From NCBI GenBank assembly GCA_964017195.1, contig OZ024891.1, positions 10,329,182 through 10,393,181 of the forward strand: a stretch of 64,000 nucleotides of DNA. Direction: 5' to 3'. The notes under the pieces are model-generated. The model did not search any database. It was given only the letters and a program-made list of their open reading frames with translations, and was not told where the DNA came from. The position numbers and the translations under genes are program-made. This DNA comes from Siderastrea radians (lineage: Eukaryota > Cnidaria > Anthozoa > Scleractinia > Rhizangiidae). This document shows, in pieces, positions 1 to 11,245 of this stretch (its first letter is position 1; the number at the start of each line of letters is the position of its first letter).

Positions 1-290
1 TTCTGTGGAATTCGATGGAAAATATTCCATGGAATTCTGTCTGGTATTGGGACATGGAATTCCATGTAAACATTTCCACGGAATTCTATGGAGTTCCAGA
101 AAAACTCAATTCCATGGAATTCTGTCTGGTATTGGGACATGGAATTCTATGGAATTCTACGAAAACGTAATTTATGGAATTCTATGGAGTTCTACAACAG
201 CTCAACGCCATGGAATTCTGTCAAGTATTGGGACCTCGAAGTCCATGAAAAAGTGTCCATGGATTTCCATCGAAAACTAGTCTTCTAGGG
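1..290. repeat. TTCCATGGAA-type palindromic minisatellite, block 1
   Basis: The stretch is built from short variants of TTCCATGGAATTC. A longer unit containing CCATGGAATTCTGTCTGG begins near 27, 112 and 208, giving a higher-order period of about 85-96 bp. The basic 10-mer TTCCATGGAA is its own reverse complement. The open frames here are low-complexity by-products of the repeat and not genes. Confidence 0.85.
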
Positions 291-2912
291 AATTTAGGAC
301 TACCAGTGTAAAAATCTTTTTACAACCTTTAATCTTCACAGAGTTGGTTAAGGATTTATAACATTTTAAATTTGTACTGTCATAAAAGTATGAAATAAAT
401 GAATTATTATAAAGCCTACCTTTCGCTCTATAACACTTATTTAAGAAGAATACACTCAAGTAAACAAATTATTTTAAAATGTCAAAAATCTCATGCAAAA
501 CTGAACGTCATTCCTGGTGAACACAAATTTAAGTTATTATTTGACATTTTCAGTGGCAGAAGTATTGCATTCTGTGTTCATGCCCAGCAGGAAAAAGGAA
601 AATAAATATGACCGCTTTTCACAAGTGAAGGGACAGATCTGTCTGTATCGTTTTTATAACCTATAATAGCATTTTTAAAATAGTCTCTCTGAAAGACAAG
701 AACATTTCCACTAAATATTGTTGCGTCACTTTTTAAATTGTATAAACTGTTCCTGTCCGTGTTTAAATAAAACAGATTTCAATGGTAATCCTGAGACTGC
801 AGACTGTATAATGGTAACAATAATTACAGAATTAAAATGTCAAACAACTGAAAACGCAAAAATAATACAGGCATACCTTGATCGATTTACTCCACTTGAT
901 CAATTTACTCCGCTAACCGTTTGTCTTACAAAGGTTACATCAACTGAGGCTATTCGCTTAAATTCAGAGGCTATTTCAATTCTAATTTGCCTTTAGAGTT
1001 ATAACCTTTATGTTACGAAACGTTCACATTTCCAAAGTAAACAGTAAAGCGAACCATATCGTTGCTCCAGTCATGCTCACAACTTCGATTTCATCTGTTC
1101 ATTTTCATCCAAAAATCCACACGCAAGGCTCCAAAAGTTGCAATTGTCCATCGTTGTTTTAACCTAAAAGATGCTTTTTGGACCTCAAACCACACACACG
1201 TGCTTGCTAAACGAATGTTGTAACCGCCTCTTCAAAATGGTGCCTGTACTAATAATACAAAGGTCACATGACTCAAGTGACAACTGGCAACTGCTGGCCA
1301 CTGAATGCAGGCGCATTAGATTTCATTTGTACAGGAACCACAAAACGTTTGATTTGGGTGCATGAATTGCCACAAAACATTAATTTGGCGGTGCGACGTC
1401 TCAAACGTCGCTGCCGTCTCATAAAATGGGTAGCACATTCCTGAATTGGCGCTTAAGTCAGCAGACTTAGTCTCCGCGCGGACTCTAAATAATCAGGCTC
1501 GTTATGATGACGTGGATTTTAGGAGATTGAAAGCTAATGTTTCAAATACCGCACGATTTGTTGGTGACACGGATTTTTATAAACAGAAGTGTGAAGCGTA
1601 ATTTTGTTGTTTTGAGTTTCGCGGCGTATTGAAGTTGAGTAAAGGTAAGCGTTGAAATGTTTATTTCGCTGTTTTTGAGGACATTTCGTTTTCAAGGGGC
1701 AGTGTTTACAAAGGCTAGCGAGAACTGGGGAGTTGTGTGCGTCCAATGTCATTCCGCGCTCATGTGCGTTCTCTCAGCGCACGAGACGGAAAGCAATCTA
1801 TGAAATCTATACCTGCCACTGTAAACCCCGCCCTTACAGAATCAAAGCTGGAACTAACTTCTATAGTTTAATAAATAGCGTCCCAAAAAACTATAACACT
1901 AAAAAAAGGAAAACAGTAAACAAAAAAAATTCGGTGGTGATGAAATCTCAATCAAATAACAAAGAAGGCCTTATCACCAATCTAAATTGAGTCCGTCGCA
2001 CCAGGTCAGAAATACATTTTCTGCTTTTCGGTTCTGCCAATTTTTAGAATTTTGGTTGTCTTAACTTGTCTAAGACCTCTCAGTCTTTCGTTTACGTCTT
2101 TCCACGGTTTCAAAATAATTTAATAAAGTTTCATTCATTTTAGTCTGTATTAGAGCACGGGTTAACACGCAAAAATATAAACGTCACGAGTCGGTTAGCT
2201 ACCTCAGCATTGACGTGAATATGTCTTCCAGGTGTCTCTAGAAACACAGCTTTCTGGCGATAAAAAAATTGGTCTGAACCTCTACGTGAAATCAAGAATA
2301 CTAGACAAAATGAAGTTTGAGCTCAAAATAGGAGAAGTAAAGCTTTTTGAGCAAAAAGCGTTTCCGCCTGTTGTAGCTTAAGGATATCACGGTTTAAGAA
2401 CGATTTGAAAGAGTCGTACAGAGGTCACTGGTTACAAACAAACAAAGTTCTCAAGTTGCATACATACATTTAATTCCTTACATACCGGAAGTGCAAATTG
2501 TCCATAACAGCTCACCGGAAACCACGAACTACTAAAGTTAAACCTTTTTCCTTAAGAAAAGGGGAGGGGGGAGGGTGGTGAAAGACTATGCGCCACCAGT
2601 AAATTCTTCAGAATTTCTTGTTTTACTTCAAATTAAAAATTATGCTCATAATTATTTAAAAAATGTTTTTGCTGAACTCAACTAGCATGATTTGCAAGGT
2701 ACAGTAAACTATTTACTAGACTGTGTTTATGTCTATTTAGCAGATCACTGATGTCTAGCTCTTCAGGAAGCTATCCTTTCAATATATAGCCCGGCACATA
2801 AAGATAAACTGGCCTACTTTGAATGATTTGTGTTGATAATTCACTTTTTGATGTTCATTGAATAATTGTGTCACATTCCATAAAACTCAGTATTTAACGC
2901 TCCCATAGAGTG
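291..2912. other. Unassigned AT-rich spacer
   Basis: No convincing exon, RNA gene or complete mobile element was seen. Open frames are short, AT-rich and without recognisable motifs. Around 1395-1413 there is a small GCGACG/CGTCGC stem, and around 2560-2580 a purine-rich GGGGAGG run. Function unknown. Confidence 0.5.
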
Positions 2913-3172
2913 TCCACAAATATTCTATGGAACTTCCATGGAAATTCCATGATGATTCCATGGAACTCCACGCAAGTCCATGAGGTTTCCATGGAACTTC
3001 GTAGAACGCCATGGAGTGTCCATGGAACCCTATAGAATTCCATGGAACTCACATGGAAATGCATGGGGCTTCCATGGAATTACACAGAATTCCATAGAAA
3101 TCCATGGATTTCCAGGGAATTCCATGAAGTTCCATGGAATTCCAAGGAACTCCATGGAATTCCATGGGGTTA
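2913..3172. repeat. TTCCATGGAA-type palindromic minisatellite, block 2
   Basis: This is the same repeat family as at 1-290. In the best-preserved part (about 3110-3170) CCATGGAATT recurs with a 10-bp step, with point variants such as CCATGAAGTT and CCAAGGAACT. Each unit is palindromic, so the block can fold on itself in many registers. Open frames here are repeat artefacts. Confidence 0.85.
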
Positions 3173-3189
3173 TTTTACACGGGTATTTT

Positions 3190-3645
3190 TCGCATTGTCT
3201 GTGTTAACTCGTCTTAAAGTAGAACATGTCCGATCCATCTCCATTTCCTTCTCGCTAACCTATGTAATAGGTAATTACAATTTATATCACCAACAAGGAC
3301 AATTTCTCTATCTTTAGAATCCTATCTAGGTAAAATCTCTTCAATGTTATCAAAGAAGGAACGATCAGAATTACGGGAGGCCTGTAGCAGGCAAAATGGC
3401 TTACTACTGGTTTCCGAACTTCAACGCAAATACCCTCGAAACCTTCAATATCTAAATCTTGAAGGATTTGATAATTGAACATAGACCTAATGTAAATAGC
3501 AACACCACCACCCTGACGCTTTCTATCTTCCCGCGGTAAATCGTAACTATCATCATTAAACAATGCATCATTTAGCATATTATCGAGTCGTGTTTTATTA
3601 AGGGATAGCAAATCAACTGACTGGTAACTTAACTTCATGTGAAGT
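3190..3645 (-). mobile_element. LINE (non-LTR retrotransposon) endonuclease fragment
   Basis: Minus-strand translation from about 3638 to 3282 contains SLNKTRLDN, YDLPREDRKRQGGGVAIYIR and ACYRPP. These are the spaced blocks of the AP-like endonuclease domain found at the N-terminus of LINE ORF2 proteins. Only part of the domain is present, with no reverse transcriptase. Closely similar pieces lie at about 48262-48432 and 54168-54425. It is a dead fragment. The LINE clade cannot be assigned by eye. Confidence 0.75.
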
Positions 3646-4139
3646 CATCAAATATATTTAGGAAGATTCACTATGCTATGAGAAACGATTTTAAAACCTC
3701 TCTCCAGTGTTGATCAGTAAAGAGTGACCTGAAGTGACTGTCTTGTTGGCTCTAGAACTATACTGGACTTCAGAAGAATGACCACTTCTTGTAGGCTGAG
3801 TCTCGAAAGTATCCTTATTCGAGATATTACGGATAACTGAAGAGGTATTTTTAACTAAGATAGAGTGCTGTGCCCTTTCTGTTCAAGTGAGCACCACTCG
3901 TGTAAATGATTTGACTTCGATGACTTCGATTTCGATGAAAGACAAGGAATGTTGGCGACAAGAAGAACTCAACAAATTGTTTACCTGCCTGACTTAGTTG
4001 TTAAGTGGAGCAAAGAAAAAAGGCAGCAAAAAAAACAGAACCAAACACCTGTTTTGGTTAAATGTTGTTTAGCCATTTGCACCTTGCAGGTCAAGTAACT
4101 GATAGTAATAAACAATACTGTGGAATAAAACAATCCGAT

Positions 4140-4145
4140 TTTATT
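4140..4145 (-). terminator. Polyadenylation signal AATAAA of gene A
   Basis: AATAAA on the minus strand lies about 110 bp downstream of the gene A stop codon. The paralogue D has the same hexamer at the matching distance, at 54899-54904, which supports real use. Confidence 0.6.
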
Positions 4146-4252
4146 TTTTCAAGCGTCAATGCGATCAGCTTTCTAAGCTTTACTATACTACTTTAAGGTT
4201 AACACACTTTGACACATTGGAGACTACAAGCTTACCACAGAACTCATTCTTC

Positions 4253-4674
4253 CTACAAATGACGAAAACGAAATTTGCAAAACACATCAATGTTATCTTT
4301 GGAAGCTTCAATATTATCTTTGCGGTCGCGCCGAACTCGACTGAGGTACTTTCCATTGTCTGCCTGAAGCACGACACTGCTTTCAGGCTGATTGTAGACT
4401 TTGGAGCGGCAGAACACGTCTGGCGTCAATTTAGAGTCTTCAATAGGGTTAATATCTGGTCCACGGTTTATTCTGGACAGATATTTTCCGTTATCTGACT
4501 GCAACAATGCAGTACTATCGGGCTGACTGTGGACTGTAAAATAACAGAACACATCTGGGGTCACCTTGGAGGCCTCGATAGGGTCATATCCAGACCCACG
4601 ATTTATTCTGGACAGATATTTCCTGTTGTCGGCCTCTAGCAGCAGTTGCTTTCCATCTATGCAGCACATTTCAC
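4253..4674 (-). CDS. Gene A, last exon: three-repeat beta-trefoil (agglutinin/fascin-like) domain
   Basis: The exon encodes 140 codons including the TAG stop. It has three internal repeats of about 45 residues with the pattern L-L-A/S-DN-x-KYLSR-I/V, then IEASK/IEDSK, then DVFC. The first two are centred on KYLSRINRG and the third reads KYLSRVRRD. A threefold repeat of this kind is expected for a beta-trefoil such as amaranthin-type agglutinins or fascin-like folds, so glycan or matrix binding is inferred, not shown. The 5' border is a pyrimidine-rich acceptor (…GTGGCAG/GTGAAATG), and phase 1 joins in frame to the EGF exon at 4850-4960 (CE-G-EMCC). The exon has the same length as its paralogue at 55014-55435. 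Confidence 0.8.
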
Positions 4675-4849
4675 CTGCCACAACGACAGAGAGAGAGAGA
4701 GAACTATTTATTATTAATTATATGGTGCATCTGCTTTCTGCGGATGGAGGATTCTTTTGTACAGGGTTGGAAATGACTCCAACAAGTCTTTCACACAGGG
4801 GAGGTTTTTATAATTTTATAGAGTGATCCATTTTGATCAGCTGGCTTAC

Positions 4850-4960
4850 CTTCGCAATAAGCCCCGACATACCACGGAGGACAGCTACAGACAAATCTGT
4901 TCAACAAGTCACTGCAGGAGCCTCCATTTCTACAAGGACTGCTGGCGCACTCGTTGATAC
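4850..4960 (-). CDS. Gene A, exon 3: EGF-like domain
   Basis: This 111-bp exon has acceptor TTTTAG/GTATC and donor GAAG/GTAAGC and is phase 1 at both ends. It encodes [19 protein letters not shown]… ending [13 protein letters not shown], with the six-cysteine spacing of an EGF domain (C-x-x-S-P-C-x-N-G-G-S-C…C-x-C…C). The symmetrical 1-1 phase allows insertion or loss without a frameshift. The phase matches exon 2 upstream and the trefoil exon downstream. Confidence 0.85.
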
Positions 4961-4985
4961 CTAAAACGGATATAAGAAGCAAATC

Positions 4986-4993
4986 ACTGATCA

Positions 4994-5031
<38 letters not shown>

Positions 5032-5098
5032 CAATCAATCAATCAAACAATCAAAAAATCAATCAATCAAAAATCAATCAATCAAACAATCAATCGTT
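4986..5098. repeat. (ATCA)n / (AATC)n microsatellite
   Basis: Nearly uninterrupted AATC tetranucleotide repeats with a few AAAC variants. It lies in gene A intron 2, immediately upstream (in gene sense) of exon 3. A similar array lies upstream of exon 3 in gene B. Confidence 0.95.
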
Positions 5099-5289
5099 TA
5101 TTTACTCACGTAACGTTTATGAAAAGCTAAAAAGCTCGTTAGAAATATGTACGTGCATCTAAAAAGTATAGCAATTAAAAACTGTAAAAACCGTTAAAAA
5201 ACTAAAAAAACCCTGATACACTGATGTAATATTATCATATGACCCGTGCAGCCCCGCTAGCTTTTTCTTTGCAAAACCATTGATGGAAG

Positions 5290-5375
5290 TCCCGTATGAG
5301 GGCCGTACGCGATGGCGTAAGCAGGCCGGAAAAAGCCGTCCGACCCTGCGAGCATTGCGTACGGCCCTCCGATAG
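5290..5375. repeat. Short GC-rich inverted repeat
   Basis: GAGGGCCGTACGC near 5298 is matched by GCGTACGGCCCTC near 5357 in inverse orientation, with about 45 bp between the arms. It sits just upstream of the recombinase relic. It may be a small foldback unit or part of that element. Confidence 0.5.
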
Positions 5376-5415
5376 TTGAGCTGAAACAATTTTGTTGCAG
5401 TACAATTCCTAACTT

Positions 5416-6425
5416 TTCCTGCAAAATGAGTGATGTAAGTGAACATTACAACAACGAATTTCACTACCCTGACGATCTTGTCCGATATGGAACTTCTTCA
5501 AAAGCCAACTTACTTCGAAAGCGAAGACAAAAGTCAAAACTCCTCACAGATGTAGAAGTTCACAATTTTATTAGAAGCCCGAACAACAAGCAAACACTGT
5601 GAAAAAAAAGACAATGTATGACATGAATGTAGTTCAGAGATTTCTTAATGAATGTTGCGAGAAACGAAAGATAAAGGAAATTCATCCGGCTGAGCTCGAC
5701 AGTCTGTTATGCAATTTCTACATTTAACAGCGAAGAAGACAACACAGAATGCGAACCTGATACAATGTCCGCTTTCTCGCACAGTATCCAGCGCTACTTG
5801 GATGATAACAGTGCAAAGATAAACATCAGTCCTTAAAGACGAAGAATTCAAAGTCTCAAGAGAACTCCTTAAATCCAAGCGTCGAGAACTCAGGAAGCAG
5901 GACGAAGGGAACAAACCAAATGCCACAGTAGCCCTGGCAAACGAAGATATTGAGCGCATCTTTGATGAGAATCAGTTCGGCATCCATGATCCTGATGTCC
6001 TTTCACGTACGATGTGGTTCTTGCTCACTCTCCACTTCGGCCACCGAGCCAGACACGAAGCAAGGCAGATAAAATTTGGCGATATCGTTTTGAGAAAAGA
6101 TGAAGCGAGTGGCGAAGATTACTTGGAATGGTCAACCGAAAGGGAGAGTAAGCCCCGCCACGGAGATGAAAATGAGCATCGACGATCTTTCCGTCCTAAA
6201 GCGTACGAAACAGGCGACCGAAAATGTCCAGTAGCTTGCTATAAAGAGTTTGTTTACAGGCGACCAGAAGGGGCCAAATCATCGGAAAGTCCTTTTTTCC
6301 TGGCTGTTCATCACCAACGAAAACCAGAATATAGGATTTGGTTTTCAAAAAGACCGATGGGGAAAAACAATATCGGCCAATTCCTTTCAAGAGCCAAGCG
6401 TGAGTGTTGTAAGCGCTAACTTTTC
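5416..6425 (+). pseudogene. Decayed Crypton-type tyrosine recombinase (DUF3504-like)
   Basis: The longest frame (6012-6419) contains MWFLLTLHFGHRARHEARQ, KFGDIVLRKDEASGEDYLEW, a KPRHGDENEHRRSFRPKA segment and SPFFLAVHHQR. These are the hallmarks of the Crypton-derived tyrosine-recombinase-like family known from coral genomes and from vertebrate KCTD1/ZMYM/QRICH1 relatives. Upstream blocks such as MYDMNVVQRFLNECCEKRK (about 5616) and a DEFKVSRELLKSKRRELRKQ-like stretch lie in different frames with stops between them, so the gene is broken. The C-terminal catalytic part is missing. AAGC/GTGAGT near 6400 could be an old splice donor. It sits in intron 2 of gene A on the opposite strand. Confidence 0.7.
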
Positions 6426-6585
6426 TTTGCGTGAAGCACTGCACTGTTTTTCTCGATACTGGCCGACCTGTAGGATGATGCAGGTGAATATATAGTCAGC
6501 GGGGAGAAGATCAAACACTTTTTTTTCATTTTTGTTCTTGTTGTTGTTCTGTTTTGTTTTAGTTTTTTGTTTTTGCAAAGAATGA

Positions 6586-6768
6586 ATTGATGCTGAATTC
6601 CTAGGCAAGGAATCGATGATTATTACAACATTGGATCAAGGCAACAACTCGTTAGTACAACCAATTGCATTTGTTAAAATTAATGAACTGATGCTGAATT
6701 CCTAGGCAAGGAATCGACGATTATTACAACATTGGATCAAGGCAACAACTCGTTAGTACAACCAACTA
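6586..6768 (+). repeat. Tandem duplication, about 101-bp unit
   Basis: GATGCTGAATTCCTAGGCAA and the roughly 75 bases after it occur twice, about 101 bp apart, with very few differences. This points to a recent local duplication behind the recombinase relic. Confidence 0.9.
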
Positions 6769-7116
6769 CCAACCAACTTATCTTAGCTCTAAACGGTTTA
6801 CTCTTCAAGAAACACTCAGTATGGAAAGAGAAACGACCCGCCGACAGGGTCCCTGATGATGAATTAAACAGTGAAAATCCTGGTGCCCAAAACAATTGGC
6901 CAATCACAAACAAGAAACCCTAACTTTAATGTAAAGCTATACTACAAATATTCGTAACAAAACCACAATAATATTATTTGTCATTAACACTGGTGATAAT
7001 ACATATACATTACTATTTTTCTGTGCTTTGTTTGTATTTTAGTCCTTTAACAGGTAGTAGACTGTTTCACATTGAAGGACTCGTGGTAGTGTAGTCAGAA
7101 TATACAAAATACTTAC

Positions 7117-7231
7117 TCGTTTCGCAGTAAATTCCTTTGTAACCTGGAACGCACAGACACTGATATTTATCTTCTTCGTACTTTGCCATACAGCTTCCTC
7201 CGTTTTCACATGGACTTTCGGAACAAGGAGT
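7117..7231 (-). CDS. Gene A, exon 2: EGF-like domain
   Basis: This 115-bp exon has acceptor TTTTTAG/ACTCC and donor ACGA/GTAAGT. It starts in phase 0 and ends in phase 1. It encodes [14 protein letters not shown]…, then [13 protein letters not shown], the six-Cys EGF pattern. It has the same length and phase as exon 2 of gene B (28857-28971), with near-identical CLCVPGY. It joins in frame to exon 1 (…SIK) and exon 3 (SINEC). Confidence 0.85.
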
Positions 7232-7405
7232 CTAAAAACATAAAACCAGAAAAGGACAAAGGTTGGCATATTTTCTTAAAAGCGACTGTCGCGGTACATA
7301 CAACTAATCTCGATGCTGAGTTGACAGAGATCGGAAACAAAACGTTTTTGCCAGGTGATGGACAATTTAATCTGAATAATAATGCTGTTTGTTTAATACA
7401 TCTAC

Positions 7406-7773
7406 CTTGATGCTAAAGTGTTGAAAGCTTGGATTAACGCTAAACTTGGCAGATCTGTTGTAGATGTCAGAAGGCAGCTGCTCACATCTCAGTTTGTCTT
7501 GCGCGTCGGTCACTGAAGCTAAATTGAAGGAAAAACATTCTGAATTTTCAGCACACTGTTGAGCGCATGCCCGTCGACTTTGTAGAACGATGTTACTAAA
7601 GGAGAATTATCTAAACGACGATTTTGATGGCTTTTGAAAAGGGCATAAAATATGCCTTTTTCGGAATCTCTCCTAAGACTCTTCGCTTTTTTAAAGTCAA
7701 TAATTTGCTGTCCAGTTACCCAAGGTAAAATAACTGTTAAAGCAAAAAAGGTGCTGTAGTAACTTTCTTCCAT
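7406..7773 (-). pseudogene. Gene A, exon 1: signal peptide and PAN/apple domain, one-base frameshift
   Basis: ATG at 7773 starts a hydrophobic signal peptide (FFALTVILPWVTGQQ). QQIIDFKKAKSLRRD follows, matching gene B exon 1. Near 7585 one base is missing relative to gene B. Beyond it the PAN core continues in another frame (LQSRRACAQQCAENSECFSF … NPSFQHFSIK) up to donor AAG/GTAGAT. The exon is 368 bp; restoring one base gives 369 (123 codons), ending in phase 0 as in gene B. It is either a pseudogene or an assembly error. PAN domains bind proteins or carbohydrates in secreted proteins. Confidence 0.75.
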
Positions 7774-8430
7774 TTTAAGAACAACAATCTTTGACTGCTT
7801 ATTGAGGCAGGTGCAGGGAAAAAATAAGAAAAAAGTCTGTATCTAAAACTAAACATCACCACCAAGGATGAAATCTTTAATTGAGAACTCCATTTTAAGT
7901 AATGTTTTCAAACTGTCTCAATAGCGCTGCGCACTAATGACGCCACGAATTTCGAGCCCTGCTGTGACTCAGACAAACAAACTGACTCATATAAGAATGT
8001 TGTATGGAGAAGTAGTATTGGTGAGCAATTCTTTGCGGCTTTCAAGGGCTTTTTCGCAAAAACCAGAAATACCCAGGTCAATGCTGAAGAGAATACCTAA
8101 AAGTTTTTTTCTTGGAGTATAAACTGAAACGCTGGTGAAAGTGCAAGGAATCTGACTAATTGATACAGAGTGGCCGCGAATTTATTTTCTTACCAAGAAT
8201 TGCAACATATACGACTGAGCTTAGAAACAGCAGCATTTAGAACAGGGCGCTAAAGCTGTCCATGAAAAAGTAGGTTTAGATGGGAAAAAAGAATCAATAA
8301 TCAGTCCTTATTCCTGAGAAAGGATACGTTTATTTTTACGTTGTTTGTCATCGCCAGAAATTGCGGACATTTCAGCGGTATCTTGTATAACAAAAAGAAA
8401 CAAAACAATCCCGGGGTAGCAGGTTCAAAA

Positions 8431-11085
8431 TAGGGCTGTCCACAAGTTGCTCCAATTTTCTCAAAAAGTTGCTCAAAAATTGCTCCAAAACTCTAAAAGT
8501 TGCTCAAAAGTTGCTTTCAATTTTTTAGTGTGAGAGATTGATTAACAACTTAAATAAAGATTTAATGAATAGATTTAACTTTGCATAGATATTATATACA
8601 TAATTATATCATACTGACTCATCAATATTGTAAGACTGAGTCTCTCTCAACCCAAATCATAAAAATCTTATTGTCTGTATTGGCTTTCTATTACGAAAAC
8701 CACGTGATTGTATTCGAACAAAACAAACTTTGCTAATATGCTTATTAAATATATAAAGTTTCTCTGACATACACGAGTGTATGTGGTATAAAACCATAGT
8801 CTTGTAGTACAGAGCACTGTCCCTGTTGGTCAATGTTTTGCACCACCAGCTAGTCCTCTACAGACATATAATTCAAGATTTCATGTGCGCTTATTGTCAT
8901 TGTAACGTAACATGACCGATGTTTCCACTGTTTCCTCTAAGGCTGCCTCTTGCTGCTTGCTAAATGCATTTTGCAGCAGGCTAAACACTCGTTCAGCTGA
9001 TGCTGAACTAGGCTGCACCAACAAGATCTTTTTGACTGCAGCAGACCAATTTGGGAGAGCAGCGGCATGTGTAGCCCACCACTGTACTTTGCCTTCCTCT
9101 GTTTCAATGGCTGCACCATCAGCAATGGCCAGATAGTTTGGCGGCTCTTCCACAAGCTGTACAACTTCTGCATCAGTAATGAAACTAAATTGCTTTAGTT
9201 CCTGGACTGATGCAGCAGTTGGATGTAGTGCTTGCACCTGTATTGGGCAGCATAAGCGTGCAGCCTTAAATGCACGGACAATATTATGGAATTGCACACT
9301 GAATTTCTGTTGGTAAAAGCGGAAGCCTGGATCGATACATGCCTTTGCTTGAGCAACTAACTGGTTGTACAATGCCATATTTCTACCTGCATGTTGGCGA
9401 GCTTTGGCCTCAGTGTTTGGACAAGATTCAATGGCTATTGCATGTGCTAATGCGGACAAACGCTCATAGCAAGTAAATACTAAGGGACCATCCCCCTCGA
9501 GATAATAAGTTGCTTGAACAAAGTGCTTGCCCGCATCAATCATAGCAGCAAGCTCAATGTCTAAGTCTCTAGCAGTAGCTGGATCATTAAAAATCTCCAA
9601 CAGGCTTGCACGGCAAACAGGAGACAGGTTATCATTTTCTCTTAGAATTAGGGCTCAACATCCCCAAAAAACTCCATGACCTGATTGAGGACTTCCCATT
9701 TGCTCCACCATCTGGTTTTGGAATGAAGTCGCATTGCTGTGCCAGTTCTTGTCTTCCACAACAGCCGAGCAGCTGGACTGAGAGAAAACATGGTGTTCCA
9801 ACACCTAGAAAATGTGTCTAGGACACTAAATTCAAAGTGTTTCCCAACACTATCGATTGTGTGTGAGAAACAGATTACATTAAGAATATTGGGGAAGAAA
9901 AACATGACTCGACGCAATCCAGCTTCATTTACTGATGCACCATCTCTCATTGCTGCTAGAAGATGGTTTGGTTGCATTCCATACAGCCAGGCACTGAATC
10001 AGCCTTTGAGCAAGCTCTTCCGCATTCATGCTCTTGGCTAGAATTTCTAATTTGAGAAGCCTCTGCTGTATATTCCAATCTTTGTCAATGAAGCGAACGA
10101 TAATTGCCAACGCTTCTCCAAGTCTGGTGCTCCCATCAAAGATCACAGAAAAAGCACTGTTGGCAGCTATTTCGGATTTCACAAAGTCTATCTCCTTCTG
10201 ACGAATCATGGGAATGAATTCTGCTAGATGGTTCCGAGATGTCAAGCGATGACCATATTTTTCAAGAAATGGTCGCAGACTGTCGACTTTTAAAAGGGGA
10301 ATACCTGCCTTCAGTAGAGCTTCCACAAGCTCATATCGATAGAGCCTCATGTCTTCAGGTAATGTGGATCCTTTTGCTCCTCCGCTTGTTTTTGCAAGAA
10401 GATCCTTGATATTTTGATCTTTCTTCTTGCTTTTCTTAATATTCTCCAGCGCTTTGATGTGCCTTATGGATGATACGTGTTTCTTGACAGAACTCTTTTT
10501 TTTGGAAAGAGTTTCTCTGCAGGCGTCACATCTTAGATTTCCCGACACTGTAGTTAGGCACTGGTCTTTAAACTCGTTCACTCTATCCCACGCGGACACA
10601 TTTGGATCGACTGATCCACGCACATTTCTCTTCTTTTCGGCTGGATTAGTCTGCACTTTTCTTTTCCGAGAGATACTGGCTTTTTCTGGAGTACTTAATC
10701 TAGCTCCAGCACTAGCTGCTACTTCTAAAGGATCTGAATATTCATCATCTTTACTCGAGCTTGAATAATCACTCGGCTCCGCCATTTTGCATTTTTCAGC
10801 ATATCCGCTGACCACCTTCGGCTGCTACCACAGGCAGACCACCAGGGGAATAGTGTTTTTCGTTTACAAAAGGTATTTTACGCAAAATCGTGCATAAAGG
10901 TAACTGATGCTTTAAATTAGAACTTGAATGGGCGGTTTTTAGTTACAAATTGCCTTAAAAAAGCAAGAAAGTTATTCAAAAAAGAAAAAAGTTGCACGAA
11001 ATCCGAAAAGTTGCTCGAAGGACTAAAAGTTGCTCCAAATCTGAAAGTTGCTCAAAAGTTGCCGAGCAACTTATGGACAGCCCTA
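8431..11085 (-). mobile_element. Complete hAT-superfamily DNA transposon with 8-bp target-site duplication
   Basis: The left end TAGGGCTGTCCACAAGTTGC and the right end (GAGCAACTTATGGACAGCCC then TA) form terminal inverted repeats. GTTCAAAA flanks both sides exactly (8423-8430 and 11086-11093), the 8-bp target duplication expected for hAT. Subterminal AAGTTGCTC motifs are repeated many times at both ends, as is common for hAT transposase binding regions. The transposase lies on the minus strand and carries two frameshifts. The element is 2655 bp. Confidence 0.93.
8881..10785 (-). pseudogene. hAT transposase with N-terminal BED-like zinc finger, two frameshifts
   Basis: The start is chosen at the ATG at 10785 (MAEPSDYSS). 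An upstream in-frame GTG extension is not favoured. A BED/C2H2-like finger (LRCDACRETL…HVSSIRHIKAL) comes first. The RNase H-like core follows (FSVIFDGSTRLGEALAII, then NVICFSHTIDSVGKHFEF). The C-terminal hATC dimerisation block is VQPSSASAERVFSLL, ending MLRYND. Frame breaks occur near 9975 and near 9660; each is explained by one missing base. No frame spans the whole protein, so it is inactive unless these are sequence errors. Confidence 0.88.
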
Positions 11086-11245
11086 GTTCAAAACCGACCG
11101 GGTTTCAAAAATTGTTTTTTCTTTTTCTTTTCCCAAGATATTCTTTTCTGAAGATGAGTAGACCGGAAAAAAAGAGGGTTCGGGGATGTCAGACATTTTG
11201 GAAAATGTAGCTAGCTCCCACTTGCATTACAAAAAAAAGGTATTA

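Noticed and set aside
1..288. Met-Glu-Phe-rich proteins in the satellite
   Set aside because: Every frame of the TTCCATGGAA repeat is open because the repeat lacks stop codons; no start or splice context.
4986..5098. Possible CRISPR-like array
   Set aside because: It is a tetranucleotide microsatellite with no unique spacers, in a eukaryotic intron.
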